Assembly (NCBI GenBank): GCA_002396645.1
Contig: DGYI01000047.1
Span: 3,725 to 67,724 of the forward strand
Source of the DNA: Firmicutes bacterium UBA5010
GTDB taxonomy: Bacteria; Bacillota; Clostridia; Tissierellales; Sedimentibacteraceae
Length of the DNA: 64,000 nucleotides
Reading direction: 5' to 3'
The position numbers and the translations under genes are program-made. Numbering within the stretch: the stretch's first letter is position 1; each line of letters opens with the position of its first letter. Under the pieces are notes generated by a model. The model was not told the DNA's origin. It saw nothing but the letters and a program-made list of their open reading frames with translations, and ran no database searches. Shown in pieces: positions 63,042 through 64,000 of the stretch.

Positions 63042-64000
63042 TTTACTCCTCCTTTTTCCAGCCAATTTGAACGTTTATAGTATATAATCAAAATAGCTGA
63101 GCTTAAGACCCATGTCACAGGCCAACCCAGGAAAACAAATACAATATTGTTAAATAGTTTTACTGTAACAGTGATCCATATTATACGACATATACACCAG
63201 CAAACTACCATTACATACATAGGTATTTTAGTAAGCCCTGCTCCTCTTAAAGCCCCAGCCAAAGCATGTGACATGGCGACAAATATATATCCGGGAACAA
63301 CAGAATACATCATTGTTTTCCCTATGGCTATTACCTCAGGATTTCTGGAGAATATCATCATTACTTGAGGCGCAAATGTTAAAAGAATAGCCGAAATTAT
63401 AATTATTGTGACACAGCTCATCAAAACTCCGATTTTTGTACCCTTTTTAACCCTTTCATACTCTTTAGCTCCTACATTTTGACCTACAAAGGTTGTCAGC
63501 GCCATTGAGAAGCTCATTACAGGCATAAGTGCAAATCCATCTACTCTCGTATATGAGCCCGCCCCTGCCATAGCCTCCTTGCCAAAGCTATTTATATTAG
63601 CTTGAACAACTACATTTGATAAGGAAACAATTGCATTTTGAAATGCACTTGGCAGACCTATATTGATAATTCTTTTTAGCTCATCCATATGAAAGCGTAT
63701 TTTTTTCAGCTCAAGTTTATATACTTCATCATTACACATCATCTTGCGCACCGACAATATAGCGCTGACAAACTGTGCTATCAAAGTAGCATATGCGACT
63801 CCTGCTATACCCCAGTTAAATACTGCAACAAAAATCACATCCAAAACGACATTGATAATTGAAGAAGTAATTAAAAAATATAATGGGCTTCTCGAATTGC
63901 CTACAGCTCTTAGCATTCCGCTGCACATATTATATATTATCAAACCTGGCATACCCATAAAGTAAATTTTCAGATAAAGAACGCTATCTGCCATTACCTC
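63038..64000 (-). CDS. MATE-family efflux transporter (partial)
   Basis: The C-terminal 320 or so residues of a MATE (NorM/DinF-like) multidrug/Na+ antiporter. Family patterns include YNMCSGMLRAVGNSRSPLYFLI, GLPSAFQNAIVSLSNVVVQANINSFG and GYIFVAMSHALAGALRGAGLTKIPMYV. About 130 N-terminal residues lie beyond the window. It is followed by a coupled MarR gene. Confidence 0.93.
   Translation of the reverse strand, partial: EVMADSVLYLKIYFMGMPGLIIYNMCSGMLRAVGNSRSPLYFLITSSIINVVLDVIFVAVFNWGIAGVAYATLIAQFVSAILSVRKMMCNDEVYKLELKKIRFHMDELKRIINIGLPSAFQNAIVSLSNVVVQANINSFGKEAMAGAGSYTRVDGFALMPVMSFSMALTTFVGQNVGAKEYERVKKGTKIGVLMSCVTIIIISAILLTFAPQVMMIFSRNPEVIAIGKTMMYSVVPGYIFVAMSHALAGALRGAGLTKIPMYVMVVCWCICRIIWITVTVKLFNNIVFVFLGWPVTWVLSSAILIIYYKRSNWLEKGGVN

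Noticed and set aside
1..64000. tRNA, rRNA, transposase, integrase or prophage genes
   Set aside because: I looked on both strands and found no clear candidate.

Overview
The window is chromosomal DNA from a low-GC Gram-positive anaerobe, most likely class Clostridia or Tissierellia. The indications are AT-rich DNA with strong GGAGG ribosome binding sites, TTGACA-17-TATAAT promoters, formate-tetrahydrofolate ligase beside a formate channel, a YedE/TusA/DUF3343 selenium cluster, a cyclic di-GMP-I riboswitch, an LPXTG adhesin and many Clostridia-type DUF proteins (DUF378, DUF421, DUF1836, DUF2089, DUF3343, DUF4363, DUF5714). I see no rRNA, tRNA, CRISPR array, transposase or prophage. The last gene (MATE transporter) runs off the right edge.

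Layout. 0-4.4 kb: LTA-synthase-like sulfatase, purA, DUF5714 protein. 4.4-9.6 kb: a three-gene minus-strand accessory module (TerB-N/TerB-C protein, DUF2791 P-loop ATPase, Lhr-like helicase), the best candidate for a defence or stress system. 10-18.2 kb: APC permease, an unknown Cys-containing protein, fhs, and the divergent focA plus a large BTAD/ATPase/TPR regulator. 18.2-24 kb: housekeeping genes (VTT membrane protein, glmM, rsmF, radical SAM). 24-39.3 kb: a cell-surface and signalling region. It holds a transglutaminase under a c-di-GMP-I riboswitch and a 1,423-residue LPXTG adhesin. It also holds an operon of a 1,577-residue multidomain protein, a double-core hybrid histidine kinase and a BTAD-type response regulator. 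39.4-46 kb: DUF4363/DUF421, PIN-TRAM protein, CarD, radA, and a DUF2089/YvlB-like trio. 46.4-51.2 kb: XRE-cupin regulator with potABCD, whose PotA carries an unusual insertion. 51-64 kb: cca, two exported or peptidase-like proteins, CtpA protease, a GGDEF/HD-GYP protein, hemolysin III, DUF1836, the selenium cluster, and MATE/MarR.

How the parts may work together. Surface remodelling looks wired to signalling. The adhesin promoter lacks a -35 box but has two TGTTCAG heptamers with an 11-bp period just upstream of its -10, the architecture known for SARP/BTAD activators, and the gene immediately upstream encodes a BTAD response regulator. The neighbouring transglutaminase is read by a c-di-GMP aptamer, and a c-di-GMP-phosphodiesterase-type protein lies at 56.6 kb. 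Formate metabolism (fhs/focA) faces its own BTAD regulator across a shared intergenic region.

Two families of structured intergenic repeats run through the window. One is a ~83-bp three-hairpin element (four copies). The other is a ~55-bp two-hairpin element (five good and several degenerate copies). In both, the stems change in a paired way between copies, which points to selection on structure.
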